A DNA stretch of 64,000 bases from the NCBI RefSeq assembly GCF_036885605.1, contig NZ_CP142523.1:4278001-4342000 (forward strand), written 5' to 3'. The notes below the pieces were generated by a model. That model searched no databases, was not told where the DNA came from, and saw only the letters and a list, made by a program, of their open reading frames with translations. Numbering within the stretch: position 1 is the stretch's first letter; every line of letters starts with the position of its first letter. Positions 8,267 through 17,377 of the stretch are shown here, piece by piece. The stretch is from Janthinobacterium sp. TB1-E2 (GTDB lineage: Bacteria; Pseudomonadota; Gammaproteobacteria; Burkholderiales; Burkholderiaceae_D). A program made the translations under genes and the position numbers.

Positions 8267-9295
8267 ATGGCGATGGAAACTGCCGGTTTTACCTACGGCT
8301 CGGACACCTCGGGCCTGGTCTGGGGCTTCCTGTTTGGCCGCGACGGGCAGCCGCTGGCGCTCGACTCGACGGCGGCGCTGGCCTGGCTGGCCGATGGCGC
8401 GGCGCGCCCGGCGCAGGAATTCGTCTGGCTGCATTTCAATTTGTCGCATGCGGCCAGCGAAAAATGGCTGATGACGCACACGCAGCTGGCCGATGAATTC
8501 TATGAAACCCTGCACCAGGGTTCCCGTTCCACGCGCATCGAACAGGCGGAAAACACCCTGATCGCCGTGGTCAACGATGTGGTGCACAACTTCTCGTTTG
8601 AGGCGTCCGACATATCCACCATGTGGGCCAGCGTGGCGCAAAACCTCGTCATCACGGCGCGCCGCGCGCCGCTGCAGTCGATCGAACGCCTGCGCCAGGC
8701 CGTCATCAAGAACCACGAGCCGATACGCTCGTCGGTGGAATTGCTGATCCATCTGCTGCGCGACCAGGCGGACGTGCTGGTCAACATCGTGCGCGACGCC
8801 GTGGCGCGGGTCGACGATATCGAGGATCACTTGCTGGCGGGGCGCCTGGTGCCGAAACGCGAAGATCTGGGCGCCATGCGGCGCGTGCTGGTGCGGCTGC
8901 AACGCCTGCTGGCGCCGGAACCGGCCGCCCTGTTCCGCCTGCTGCAACGTCCGCCATCGTGGGTGTCGGAGCTCGACAGCCTGGAACTGCGCCAGTCGAC
9001 GGAGGAGTTTTCGGTGGTGCTCAGCGATATGTCGTCCTTACAAGAACGCATCAAGCTGCTGCAGGAAGAGATCGCCGCCAGCGTCAACGAGGAAAACAGC
9101 CGCAGCCTGTTCGTGCTGACCATCGTCACCGTGCTGGCCTTGCCGATCAATATCATCGCCGGCATGCTGGGCATGAATGTGGGGGGTATTCCGCTGGCCC
9201 AGCATCCGCAGGGCTTCTGGATCATCGTCGCCATCATCGTCACGTTTACGGTCGTGGCGGGATGGCTGGTGGTGCGCGTGCAGCGAAACAGTTAA
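8267..9295 (+). CDS. zntB: ZntB/CorA family divalent cation transporter
   Basis: A 342-residue protein. A long soluble N-terminal part with helical segments leads to two C-terminal membrane helices. The first ends with the GMN signature in the form GMNVGGIP, which is the ZntB variant of the CorA motif (GMN followed by VGGIP). ZntB moves zinc across the inner membrane, and CorA relatives move magnesium or cobalt; metal choice cannot be proved by sequence. Length is close to E. coli ZntB (327). It appears to be a single-gene unit placed after the terminator at 8171-8203. Confidence 0.88.
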   Translation: MAMETAGFTYGSDTSGLVWGFLFGRDGQPLALDSTAALAWLADGAARPAQEFVWLHFNLSHAASEKWLMTHTQLADEFYETLHQGSRSTRIEQAENTLIAVVNDVVHNFSFEASDISTMWASVAQNLVITARRAPLQSIERLRQAVIKNHEPIRSSVELLIHLLRDQADVLVNIVRDAVARVDDIEDHLLAGRLVPKREDLGAMRRVLVRLQRLLAPEPAALFRLLQRPPSWVSELDSLELRQSTEEFSVVLSDMSSLQERIKLLQEEIAASVNEENSRSLFVLTIVTVLALPINIIAGMLGMNVGGIPLAQHPQGFWIIVAIIVTFTVVAGWLVVRVQRNS

Positions 9296-9346
9296 GTCCC
9301 GGCACGGCCTGGCAGGCGAACGGCAGGCGCCGTCCGCCGTCACTGC

Positions 9347-9775
9347 TTATCGGTGGTATTCGCCGGCCCGTTCAGGCTGGTAAACGATTTCCTCGATTTT
9401 CACCTTCACGACGCCGCCCGGCATGGGCCAGGCGATGCTGTCGCCCACGGACAGGCCCAGCAGCGCGCTGCCGACGGGCGCCAGTACGGAAATACGGTCG
9501 GCCTGGCCTTCCACGTCCTTCGGATACACGAGCGTCAGGCAGAATTCCTCCTTGTTTTCCACCGTGAAGCGCACGGTGGAATTCATCGTCACGACGGTAG
9601 GGGGAATTTCTTGCGGCTCGAGCACCTCGGCGCGGCCCAGCTCATCGAGCAAGGCGGCCTTGTCCGGCGATAAGTTATTACCCAAGGCATACAACAACGC
9701 TTCCAGTCGTTCCAGGTCTTGTGACGACAAAATAATTTTTGGTTTTTTTTCCAAGATATCCTCACTATTGATCAT
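9347..9775 (-). CDS. rnk: Regulator of nucleoside diphosphate kinase (Rnk, GreA/GreB-like)
   Basis: A 142-residue protein resembling Rnk: a short N-terminal helical hairpin (SSQDLERLEALLYAL) and a C-terminal GreA/GreB FKBP-like domain with SVLAPVGSALLGLSVGDSIAWPMPGG. Rnk binds RNA polymerase through the Gre-type domain but lacks the long coiled coil needed for transcript cleavage. E. coli Rnk has 136 residues, so the ATG at 9775 gives the expected size. That ATG has no good ribosome site, but a small upstream ORF ends across it, so coupled translation is likely. Confidence 0.87.
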   Translation of the reverse strand: MINSEDILEKKPKIILSSQDLERLEALLYALGNNLSPDKAALLDELGRAEVLEPQEIPPTVVTMNSTVRFTVENKEEFCLTLVYPKDVEGQADRISVLAPVGSALLGLSVGDSIAWPMPGGVVKVKIEEIVYQPERAGEYHR

Positions 9776-9890
9776 CAGGGCGACGTCCGGCTTTACTGGC
9801 GGCTGCTGACTTGGCCGCGGCAGACAAAACAAACAGCATCAGGACGTCCATCATCAGCGGATTATGGACGAACTCGCGGAGCAAGGCCAT
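9765..9890 (-). CDS. Possible 41-residue membrane peptide overlapping the rnk start
   Basis: ATG at 9890 and TAG at 9765-9767; the ORF overlaps the first 11 nt of rnk in another frame (GATGATCAATAG). A GAGA sequence lies 5 nt before the ATG. The translated peptide has a hydrophobic centre (PLMMDVLMLFVLSAAA), then a basic-to-acidic tail. It is too short to assign to a family. The overlap with an rnk start lacking its own Shine-Dalgarno suggests a coupling leader peptide. It may instead be chance. Confidence 0.38.
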   Translation of the reverse strand: MALLREFVHNPLMMDVLMLFVLSAAAKSAAASKAGRRPDDQ

Positions 9891-9938
9891 AGCGTTCTCG
9901 CATTCTTCATTAAAATTTATAAAAATCAATGACTTGCA

Positions 9939-10091
9939 ATGGCTGATATAGTCAAAAAGTTTATCCGTGCCGCGATGGCCGGGTGCATTGAAGTTATTCT
10001 TGCTGGTATTTTGTTTACCATCAGCATTGTTTTAAGAGAAAAAAAACGGCGGGCAAAAAAAGGATTAAAATTCAGCATGAATTATTATTAG
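9939..10091 (+). CDS. Possible 50-residue small membrane protein
   Basis: An open frame from ATG 9939 to TAG 10089. Residues about 14-32 are hydrophobic (AGCIEVILAGILFTISIVL), followed at once by a strongly basic stretch (REKKRRAKKGLK), the usual pattern of a single-span protein with a positive-inside tail. There is no clear ribosome site, and the DNA is more AT-rich than its surroundings. It fills much of the 452-bp gap between the small ORF upstream of rnk and the GGDEF-EAL gene, in which I see no other gene. Confidence 0.3.
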   Translation: MADIVKKFIRAAMAGCIEVILAGILFTISIVLREKKRRAKKGLKFSMNYY

Positions 10092-10342
10092 AAAGACACG
10101 TCTTCCTTTCCGCCAGTCTTGTCGCCTTGCCTGCTGCCACCGGTGTGCCGCATGGATATAAATTGCCGCACGCCCTGTACTTTCACGCTGCAAAATGACA
10201 ATATGTCGGCCTTAGCAACACTTGGCAACACGTTGAGAGTTCCGGCTCACTTCGGTTTTCATCAGACTGGAACGTAAAGTATGGCAGGGCGAGGCGCGAT
10301 CACACGGGGCGGCGGCAAGCGGGGCCGGCAGGAGGAAGCGTC

Positions 10343-12235
10343 ATGATGACGCCATTGATACTGCCGTCCGTGCAATTGCGCGGCGACCGGATAGCCCGGC
10401 TGAACTTGCTGGCCGCGGCGGCCATGCTGGCCACGGCCAGCCTGCTGCTGATCCTCTTCCAATTGTTTTCCCTTCAGGCATCCTTCCAGCGCAACCTGCA
10501 CATCCAGGCCGACATGCTGGCACCCGCCGCCACCCAGGCCATGCGCGAAGACAATCGTCTCGCGGCACAACAACTGCTCGCTCCCCTCGCCGCCGCCCCG
10601 CATATCCGGCAAGCCCTGCTCTACAGCCCCTATGGCACACCGTTTGCCCGCTACGCGCGCAGCGGCAACGACGCCGTGCCGGCGGCGCCGCGCAACGGCC
10701 TGCACCTCGATTACCTGGACGGCAGCGCCGCGATATTGAAGACCCTGCCCGGCGGCGGCGCGCTCTACCTGCGTGCCAGCCTGGCGCCGCTGTATGCCAG
10801 CCTGGCGCAATTTGCCGCCTTCACCGTGCTGGTCTGCCTGTGCGCGTTCGGCCTGACGTTCCTGATGGTGCGCCGCACGCGCACCGCCGCCCAGCATGCG
10901 GAAAGCCATCTGCACTACCTGGCCCACGTCGACTCCGTCACGCAGTTGCCGAACCGCCATGAATTCAACGACGCCCTGGCCTACGCGCTGGCGCGCGCCG
11001 ACCGCCAGGACAGCAGCGTAGGCCTGCTGCTGCTGGACCTGGACAACTTCAAGGTAGTCAACGATACGCTGGGCCACCACTGCGGCGACCAGTTGCTCAA
11101 GCTCGTCGCCGAGCGCCTGGTGGCCATCCTGCGCGGCACCGACATCATCTGCCGCATCGGCGGCGATGAATTCGTCGTCATCGTCGAACCGGCCGACGAC
11201 GCCTCGGAAATGGCCAGCGTGGCGCGCAAGATCCTCGCCGTGCTGGCCGCGCCGTTCGACCTCGAAGGCCACCAGCTGTATGTCAGCGCGAGCATCGGCG
11301 TGAGCCTGTATCCGTTCGACGCGCAGGACGTGGCCACCCTGACGCGCAATGCCGATACGGCCATGTACCACGCCAAGCACCAGGGCAAGAACCGCTACGC
11401 CGTGTTCAAGGCCGAAATGGAATTGCGCGCCCAGCGCCGCCTGCGCATGGAAGCGAACCTGCGCCGCGCGCTGCAAAACGAGGAACTGTATCTGCACTAC
11501 CAGCCGCAGATCGACTTGCGCAGCGGGCGCATCGTCGGCGTGGAAGCGCTGATACGCTGGAACTGCCGCGAGATGGGCCAGCTGAGTCCTGCCGAATTCA
11601 TCCCCGTGGCCGAGGAAAGCGGCATCATCGTCGACCTGGGACGCTGGGTGCTGCAAAGCGCCTGCCGCCAGGCGGCCCTCTGGTGCAAGGCGGGCCTGCT
11701 CGATTCGCTCGAGCACGTGGCCGTCAACCTGTCGGCCTGCCAGGCGCGCGATCCGGGACTGATGGACGACATCCGCGCCATCCTGCACGAAACGCAGCTG
11801 CCGCATGGCTTGCTGGAGCTGGAAATCACGGAAGGGGTCTTGATGGACAATATCCACGCCAACGTGGAATTGATGCGGCGCCTGCAGGAGACGGGCATCC
11901 ACCTGTCGATCGACGATTTCGGCACCGGTTATTCATCGATGTCCTACCTGAAGCGCCTGCCGATCGACCAGTTGAAGATCGACCGCAGCTTCGTGCACGA
12001 CCTGCCCGGCGAGGGCGAAGCCATCGTCACGGCCATCATCGCCATGGCGCACAGCCTGCATCTGAAAGTGGTGGCCGAAGGGGTGGAAACCTTGCGGCAG
12101 GTGGAGTTTTTGCGGACAGCGGGCTGCGACAACGTGCAGGGCTTTTTCTTCGCGCGCCCGATGACGGCGGCGCAGTTGACGGCATTGCTGCTGGAGCGGC
12201 GCGACTGGAGTACGCGGACGATCTTGCCGGCCTGA
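10343..12235 (+). CDS. Membrane-bound GGDEF-EAL cyclic-di-GMP protein
   Basis: A 630-residue protein behind a strong GGAGGA ribosome site. One N-terminal membrane helix (about 20-45) is followed by a periplasmic sensor of about 100 residues, resembling CHASE8, and a second helix (about 150-172). The GGDEF domain has an intact GGDEF motif and an RGTD inhibitory site five residues before it. The EAL domain has EALIRW and the DDFGTGYSS loop. Both catalytic sites look intact, so the protein could make or break c-di-GMP; which activity dominates is unknown. It is transcribed toward prfC, with paired hairpins between the two stop codons. Confidence 0.93.
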   Translation: MMTPLILPSVQLRGDRIARLNLLAAAAMLATASLLLILFQLFSLQASFQRNLHIQADMLAPAATQAMREDNRLAAQQLLAPLAAAPHIRQALLYSPYGTPFARYARSGNDAVPAAPRNGLHLDYLDGSAAILKTLPGGGALYLRASLAPLYASLAQFAAFTVLVCLCAFGLTFLMVRRTRTAAQHAESHLHYLAHVDSVTQLPNRHEFNDALAYALARADRQDSSVGLLLLDLDNFKVVNDTLGHHCGDQLLKLVAERLVAILRGTDIICRIGGDEFVVIVEPADDASEMASVARKILAVLAAPFDLEGHQLYVSASIGVSLYPFDAQDVATLTRNADTAMYHAKHQGKNRYAVFKAEMELRAQRRLRMEANLRRALQNEELYLHYQPQIDLRSGRIVGVEALIRWNCREMGQLSPAEFIPVAEESGIIVDLGRWVLQSACRQAALWCKAGLLDSLEHVAVNLSACQARDPGLMDDIRAILHETQLPHGLLELEITEGVLMDNIHANVELMRRLQETGIHLSIDDFGTGYSSMSYLKRLPIDQLKIDRSFVHDLPGEGEAIVTAIIAMAHSLHLKVVAEGVETLRQVEFLRTAGCDNVQGFFFARPMTAAQLTALLLERRDWSTRTILPA

Positions 12236-12254
12236 GTTGGCGCCAACGATGGTT

Positions 12255-12343
12255 GTCGGATTACGGCCGTTGGCCTAATCCGACCTACGCCATGAACAGG
12301 TAGGCCGGCGTAGGTCGGGTTAGCGCAAAGCGCGTAACCCGAC
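12255..12343. repeat. Two palindromic hairpins between convergent genes
   Basis: Hairpin 1 pairs GTCGGATTA (12255-12263) with TAATCCGAC (12276-12284), with an extra GGCC/GGCC stem inside. Hairpin 2 pairs GTCGGGTTA (12314-12322) with TAACCCGAC (12335-12343), with GCGC/GCGC inside. The two are related in sequence and the outer flanks carry CCTACG/GTAGG. This is the form of a REP-like dispersed palindrome pair, and it could also terminate transcription from both sides. Confidence 0.65.
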
Positions 12344-12357
12344 ACCACTACGCTACA

Positions 12358-14046
12358 TCAAGCCAATTTCGCCGAATGCTCGCGCGTCGCGTGGAATTTC
12401 AGCTTCGGCCAGCGCTCTTCCGTCAAACGCAGGTTGACGCCCGACGTGGCCAGGTAGGCCATGTTGCCGGCCGCATCGTAGGCCACGTTGTGGCCCAGCG
12501 CGTTTTCGAAATCCTGCAGGATGCGCTTGTCGTCGCAGCTGACCCAGCGCGCGCTGCTGATGCTCGTGCCTTCGAACACGGCGTCGACGCCATACTCGTT
12601 GAGCAAGCGGCTCGCCACCACTTCGAACTGCAGCACGCCGACGGCGCCCAGTACCAGTTCGCCGCCCTGCACCGGTTTGAAGACTTGCACCGCGCCCTCT
12701 TCGCCCAGCTGCTGCAAGCCCTTGTGCAGCTGCTTGATCTTCAGCGGATTGCGGATGCGCACGGAGCGGAAGAAGTCCGGAGCAAAATACGGGATGCCCG
12801 TAAAGGTCAGCATCTCGCCTTCGGAAAAACTGTCGCCGATCTGCATGTTGCCGTGGTTCGGCAAGCCGATGATGTCGCCCGCGTACGCTTCTTCCACCTG
12901 TTCGCGCGAGGAAGCCATGAAGGTCACCACGTTCGACACCTTGATCTCGCGCCCCAGGCGCAAATGCTTGACCTTCATGCCGCGCTCGAAACGTCCCGAG
13001 CACACGCGCAAGAAGGCGATGCGGTCGCGGTGGGCCGGGTCCATGTTCGCCTGGATCTTGAAGACGAAACCGGTAAATGGCTGCTCGGACGGGGCCACCG
13101 AACGCACGGTCGCATCGCGCTCGCGCGGCGCCGGCGCCCAGTCGACCAGCGCGGACAGGATCTCGCGCACGCCGAAGTTGTTGATGGCCGAACCGAAGAA
13201 CACGGGCGTCTGCACGCCGGAGAGGAATTCCTCCAGGTTGAACGGGTTCGATGCGCCATGCACCAGTTCCACTTCCATGCGCAGCTGGTCCATCTCGAGC
13301 GGGAACATCTCCTGCAGGCGCGGGTTGTCGATGCCCTTGATGATTTCAAAGGCGCCGTCGGCCTTCTCTTCACCGGCCTTGAACAGCATGATCTCGTCGT
13401 TCAGCAGGTGGTACACGCCGCGGAAGTTCTTACCCATGCCGATAGGCCAGGTGACGGGCGCGCACTGGATCTTCAGCACGGATTCGAGTTCGTCGAGCAG
13501 GTCCAGCGGATCGCGCGTTTCGCGGTCCATCTTGTTCATGAAGGTGACGATCGGCGTATTGCGCATGCGGCACACAGCCAGCAGCTTGATCGTCTGCGCT
13601 TCCACGCCCTTGGCCGCATCGATCACCATCAGCGCAGAGTCGACCGCCGTCAGCACGCGGTAGGTATCTTCCGAGAAGTCCTGGTGGCCGGGGGTGTCGA
13701 GCAGGTTGACGACGTGGTCGCGGAATTCGAACTGCATCACCGAGGAAGCGACGGAAATGCCGCGCTGCTTCTCGATCTCCATCCAGTCCGACGTCGCGTG
13801 GCGGCCCGATTTGCGCGCCTTGACGGTACCGGCCATCTGGATCGCGCCCGAGAACAGCAGCAGTTTTTCCGTCAGGGTGGTCTTACCGGCATCGGGGTGG
13901 GAAATGATGCCGAAGGTGCGGCGGCGCTGCACTTCGCGCGCGATCACGGCCGGCGCCTTGCTGCTCGCTGGCGCTGCTGCGCTGTCCGCGTTGTCGCTGG
14001 AATCGGGGGTGTTGATGTCGTTCTCGTTGGCCATATTGGTGACCAT
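12358..14046 (-). CDS. prfC: Peptide chain release factor 3
   Basis: A 562-residue translational GTPase. The P-loop reads [15 protein letters not shown]3 reads DTPGHQDF and G4 reads NKMDR. RF3 uses GTP to release RF1/RF2 from the ribosome after termination. The chosen ATG at 14046 has GAGGG at good spacing. The resulting N-terminus carries an extra stretch of about 35 low-complexity residues (Asn, Asp, Ser, Ala) compared with the E. coli protein (529 residues). An internal ATG at 14034 is also possible. It is divergent from the chemoreceptor gene. Confidence 0.95.
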   Translation of the reverse strand: MVTNMANENDINTPDSSDNADSAAAPASSKAPAVIAREVQRRRTFGIISHPDAGKTTLTEKLLLFSGAIQMAGTVKARKSGRHATSDWMEIEKQRGISVASSVMQFEFRDHVVNLLDTPGHQDFSEDTYRVLTAVDSALMVIDAAKGVEAQTIKLLAVCRMRNTPIVTFMNKMDRETRDPLDLLDELESVLKIQCAPVTWPIGMGKNFRGVYHLLNDEIMLFKAGEEKADGAFEIIKGIDNPRLQEMFPLEMDQLRMEVELVHGASNPFNLEEFLSGVQTPVFFGSAINNFGVREILSALVDWAPAPRERDATVRSVAPSEQPFTGFVFKIQANMDPAHRDRIAFLRVCSGRFERGMKVKHLRLGREIKVSNVVTFMASSREQVEEAYAGDIIGLPNHGNMQIGDSFSEGEMLTFTGIPYFAPDFFRSVRIRNPLKIKQLHKGLQQLGEEGAVQVFKPVQGGELVLGAVGVLQFEVVASRLLNEYGVDAVFEGTSISSARWVSCDDKRILQDFENALGHNVAYDAAGNMAYLATSGVNLRLTEERWPKLKFHATREHSAKLA

Positions 14047-14220
14047 AATATGGCCCTCGCAAAAAACCCTCGATTTTACAGAAGGATCGGCCTTCCGTGT
14101 GAACTGCTTCACTCTGGCGAACGGCAAAAATGACCGCATCAGGGCGCACTTCATCAAGGGGTCACAATCCGCAGGCAACATTGCACTGCAGAAATGTTGT
14201 CACCCTACCCTGGAAACCCG

Positions 14221-16278
14221 ATGAAAATCCTCCTCACCCCCGCCATCCGACTCATGCAGCGCTTGCGCCTGCTGCCCAAATTCATGCTTGTCTGCCTGGT
14301 CTTCCTGCTGCCGTTGGCGCTGGCGACCACCCTGCTGATCTCGGAGCTGGGCAAATCGCTGGCCCAGGCGCAGGATGCGCAGCGGGGCGTGGCCTATGTG
14401 CGCCAGCTGCAGGAAGGCACACGCCTGCTGCAGCAGCGGCGCGGCCTCGAACACTTGCGCCTGAGCGGCAAGGCGGGCATGGACAACACGGCCCTGAACG
14501 CGCGCATCACGGCCGCGCTGGCGGCCCTGGCGCGCCTGCCTGCCGGCGCCGGGCTGCCGCAGGCGGCCGAGCTGACGAAACAGTGGCAAGCCCTGCTGGG
14601 CCGCCAGGCCGGCCTCGCGGCGCGCGACAGCTACGCGGCGCATACGGCGCTGCTGCGCCAGGCGGCGAAACTGGGCCAGCTGGTGGCCGACCGTTCGCAC
14701 CTGAGCCTGGACCCGGACGCGGGCGCCAACCACCTGAGCGCCGTCTTCACCGCCACCCTGCCCGACCTGGCCGAAAGCCTGTCCGACATCGCCGGGCGCG
14801 GCGCCGCCTACATCGACACGGGCCTGTTCGAGGCGAATGAAGATCAGCTCGTCAACGCCAACGCGCTGATCGCACGCCACGAACTGGAGCGCCTGCCGGC
14901 CCGCTTCGACGAAATCCTCACCAGCCGGCCGGAACTGCGCGCCAGCGTGCAGCCGGCCCTGAAAGCCGTGCCAGCCGCGCTGGTTTTCCTCGAACGCACG
15001 AAAAACGAGGTGACGAATTCCTACGACCAGACGTCGGGCGCGCAATTCCATGCGGCCGGCATGCAGGCGATCGACGCCCTGCAGGCGCTGTCCGGCGCTT
15101 CCGCCGGCGCCCTGGACGATTTGCTGGCGCAGCGCATCGCCCGCGACGAGGCGCGACGCGCCCTGATCCTGGCGGCCATGCTGCTGGTGCTGCTGGCCGC
15201 CGCCTACCTGTGCGCGGGCTTTTATGCCGCGTTCGCGCGCGACGTGACGCAATTGCGCGTGGCCGTCGGCGCGGCGGCGGCGGGCGACCTGTCGCAGCGC
15301 ATCACCTCGCAGGCGCACGACGAGATCGGCGACCTGGTGCGCGACTTCGGTGCCATGACGCACGGCCTGGCCACCCTGGTGCAGGAAATCCGCAGCGGCG
15401 CGGCCGTCATCGCGGCGGCCGGCGCCGATATCGCCCAGGGCAACGCCGCCCTGTCCGGCCACACGGCCACGCAGGCCGATGCACTGGGCGCCACCGTGGA
15501 CTCGATGCGCGAGCTGACGGCCACCGTGGGCCGCAACGAGGCGCACGTAGGACAGGGGCGCACCTTGGTGGCGACGGCGGCCGACGTGGCCCTTCGCGGC
15601 GGCCAGACCGTGGGCGCCGTGGTCGACACCATGGCCTCGATCAAGGCCAGCTCGCACAAGATCGTCGATATCATCGGCGTCATCAACGGCATCGCCTTCC
15701 AGACGAATATCCTGGCCCTGAACGCGGCCGTCGAAGCGGCTAGAGCCGGCGAGCAAGGGCGCGGCTTTGCCGTCGTCGCCTCCGAAGTGCGCAGCCTGGC
15801 CCAGCGCTCGAACGAGGCGGCGCTGGAAATCAAGCGTCTGATCGGCGATTCCGTCGCCACCGTGGATGCCGGCGGCGACCTCGTCAATGCCGCTGGCAAC
15901 ACCATGCGGCAAGTGGTCGACGCCGTGCAGCAGGTGGCCGTGGTGATCGGACGCATCAGCAGCGCCGGCGCCGAGCAGAATGGCGAGATCGCCCGCATCA
16001 ACCAGGCGCTGGCGCAAATCGACGACATGACGCGCCAGAACGCGGGCCTGGTCGACGAGGCCCGCGCCGGTTCGCAGCGCCTGCACCAGGAAGGCGAAGC
16101 GCTGACGCAGGCCGTCAGCCGCTTCCGCCTGGGCGAGCACGAGGCGCCAAACCCGCGCCAGGCGCCGGCCGCAGCCGTGCGCGACGGCTTGCCCAGCGTG
16201 CGTCCGGCCGGTCTGTGGAGCGCCAATAAACCGCGCGTCATATCACAAAATCGCGCGGAACGGCGCAAGGCTAGCTAG
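14221..16278 (+). CDS. Methyl-accepting chemotaxis protein
   Basis: A 685-residue chemoreceptor. A membrane helix (about 20-42) leads to a large periplasmic domain of about 260 residues, helical and similar to nitrate/nitrite-sensing type sensors. A second helix (about 320-340) is followed by HAMP and the cytoplasmic signalling domain, with the highly conserved hairpin tip [19 protein letters not shown] and downstream [11 protein letters not shown]. The C-terminus lacks a CheR-binding pentapeptide. The ligand is unknown. No other chemotaxis gene is nearby, so this is an orphan receptor feeding an array encoded elsewhere. Confidence 0.93.
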   Translation: MKILLTPAIRLMQRLRLLPKFMLVCLVFLLPLALATTLLISELGKSLAQAQDAQRGVAYVRQLQEGTRLLQQRRGLEHLRLSGKAGMDNTALNARITAALAALARLPAGAGLPQAAELTKQWQALLGRQAGLAARDSYAAHTALLRQAAKLGQLVADRSHLSLDPDAGANHLSAVFTATLPDLAESLSDIAGRGAAYIDTGLFEANEDQLVNANALIARHELERLPARFDEILTSRPELRASVQPALKAVPAALVFLERTKNEVTNSYDQTSGAQFHAAGMQAIDALQALSGASAGALDDLLAQRIARDEARRALILAAMLLVLLAAAYLCAGFYAAFARDVTQLRVAVGAAAAGDLSQRITSQAHDEIGDLVRDFGAMTHGLATLVQEIRSGAAVIAAAGADIAQGNAALSGHTATQADALGATVDSMRELTATVGRNEAHVGQGRTLVATAADVALRGGQTVGAVVDTMASIKASSHKIVDIIGVINGIAFQTNILALNAAVEAARAGEQGRGFAVVASEVRSLAQRSNEAALEIKRLIGDSVATVDAGGDLVNAAGNTMRQVVDAVQQVAVVIGRISSAGAEQNGEIARINQALAQIDDMTRQNAGLVDEARAGSQRLHQEGEALTQAVSRFRLGEHEAPNPRQAPAAAVRDGLPSVRPAGLWSANKPRVISQNRAERRKAS

Positions 16279-16332
16279 TCAAAAGTGTGCACGTAGGACA
16301 AGGACTACAATTCCGCCTCAAATGAGACTACA

Positions 16333-16365
16333 AAGTGGCGACTGCTAATCTTATGTTCGCCACTT
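16333..16365 (+). promoter_or_regulatory. Dyad symmetry in the leader of the Crp-type gene
   Basis: AAGTGGCGA (16333-16341) is the exact reverse complement of TCGCCACTT (16357-16365), with a 15-nt loop. It lies between the chemoreceptor stop and the Crp-type gene. It could be a regulator binding site or a leader hairpin; no T-run follows closely. Confidence 0.4.
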
Positions 16366-16503
16366 ACATAAGCTTTTAAAGTAGCTACATCGCGATCTGC
16401 ACCGCGCGGTCGAACAAAACGCCGTTATCACATGAGCACGGCAGCTTCTTTGACCAGCAACGCGGCAGTCGCACTCCGATGTAAAAAGCCTGTGAGGAAT
16501 ACT

Positions 16504-17313
16504 ATGAACCAAACTCAACTTAGCACCCCGGTCCAGAAGAACCAGTTGCTGCCGCGCGCCATGCCGGCGGCCGGACGGGAAATCAAGCTTGCGTCGCGGG
16601 TTAGCCTCAGCAGTGCCCAACAGAATGAATTGCTGGCCGCCCTGCCGCGCGCCGCGCTTGAATCGCTGTTCGAAGACCTGGAACTGGTGGAACTACCGTT
16701 CGGCAAGGAATTGTATGCCTACGGTAACAACCTGGAATACAGCTACTTCCCCACCACCGCCATCATTTCGCTGCTGTATGTGATGGAAGATGGCGCCACG
16801 ACGGAAATCGCCGTCGTCGGCCATGAAGGCGTGGCCGGTGCCTCGCTGCTGGCAGGCGAGCGCGCCATGTGCACGGCTGTCGTGCAAAGCGCCGGTTACG
16901 GCTACCGCCTGAAAACGCAAAGCCTGCGCGATGCGTTCAATCAAGGCGGCGCCCTGCCCCAGTTGCTGATGCGCTACACCAACGCCCTGTTTGCGCAAAT
17001 GGCACAGAACGCCGTCGGCGGCCGCCACAGCTCGATCGAACAAAAGCTGTGCCGCTGGCTGCTGGACCGCCTGGACCGTTCGCCATCGAATGAATTGAAA
17101 GTGACGCAAGAGTTGATCTCGATCATGCTGGGCGTGCGCCGCGAAAGCATCACGGCCGCCGCCGGCAAGCTGCAGGAAGAAGGCTTGATCCACTATCGCC
17201 GCGGCAATATCACGGTGCTGGACCGCGCCGGCCTGGAATGCTATGCGGGCGAGTGCTACAAAGTGGCCAAGACGGAATACGACCGCTTGCTGCGCGACGT
17301 TTCCCGCTGCTGA
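16504..17313 (+). CDS. Crp/Fnr family transcriptional regulator
   Basis: A 269-residue regulator starting at an ATG with GAGG seven bases upstream. Residues about 50-165 form a cyclic-nucleotide-binding-like beta barrel (GHEGVAGASLLAGE), but key cAMP-binding Arg/Glu residues are not evident. The C-terminal winged helix holds ELISIMLGVRRESITAAAGKL, typical of the Crp branch that lacks an iron-sulfur cluster. No N-terminal cysteine cluster of Fnr type exists. It stands next to a histidine kinase/regulator pair but converges on it, so a shared pathway is only a guess. Confidence 0.88.
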   Translation: MNQTQLSTPVQKNQLLPRAMPAAGREIKLASRVSLSSAQQNELLAALPRAALESLFEDLELVELPFGKELYAYGNNLEYSYFPTTAIISLLYVMEDGATTEIAVVGHEGVAGASLLAGERAMCTAVVQSAGYGYRLKTQSLRDAFNQGGALPQLLMRYTNALFAQMAQNAVGGRHSSIEQKLCRWLLDRLDRSPSNELKVTQELISIMLGVRRESITAAAGKLQEEGLIHYRRGNITVLDRAGLECYAGECYKVAKTEYDRLLRDVSRC

Positions 17314-17330
17314 TCCTGCAAGATAAATAA

Positions 17331-17364
17331 AAAATGGCCGGGCTGCATGCCCGGCCATTTTTTT
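17331..17364. terminator. Bidirectional intrinsic terminator
   Basis: AAAATGGCCGGGC / GCCCGGCCATTTTTTT with a 5-nt loop, between two convergent genes. The stem is flanked by A-run and T-run, so it can act in both directions. Confidence 0.85.
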
Positions 17365-17377
17365 ATCTCAAAGAAAA

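Noticed and set aside
14200..16140. A 646-codon leftward open frame over the chemoreceptor gene
   Set aside because: The opposite strand encodes a standard methyl-accepting protein with conserved tip; the frame has unnatural composition rich in Arg, Gly and Gln.
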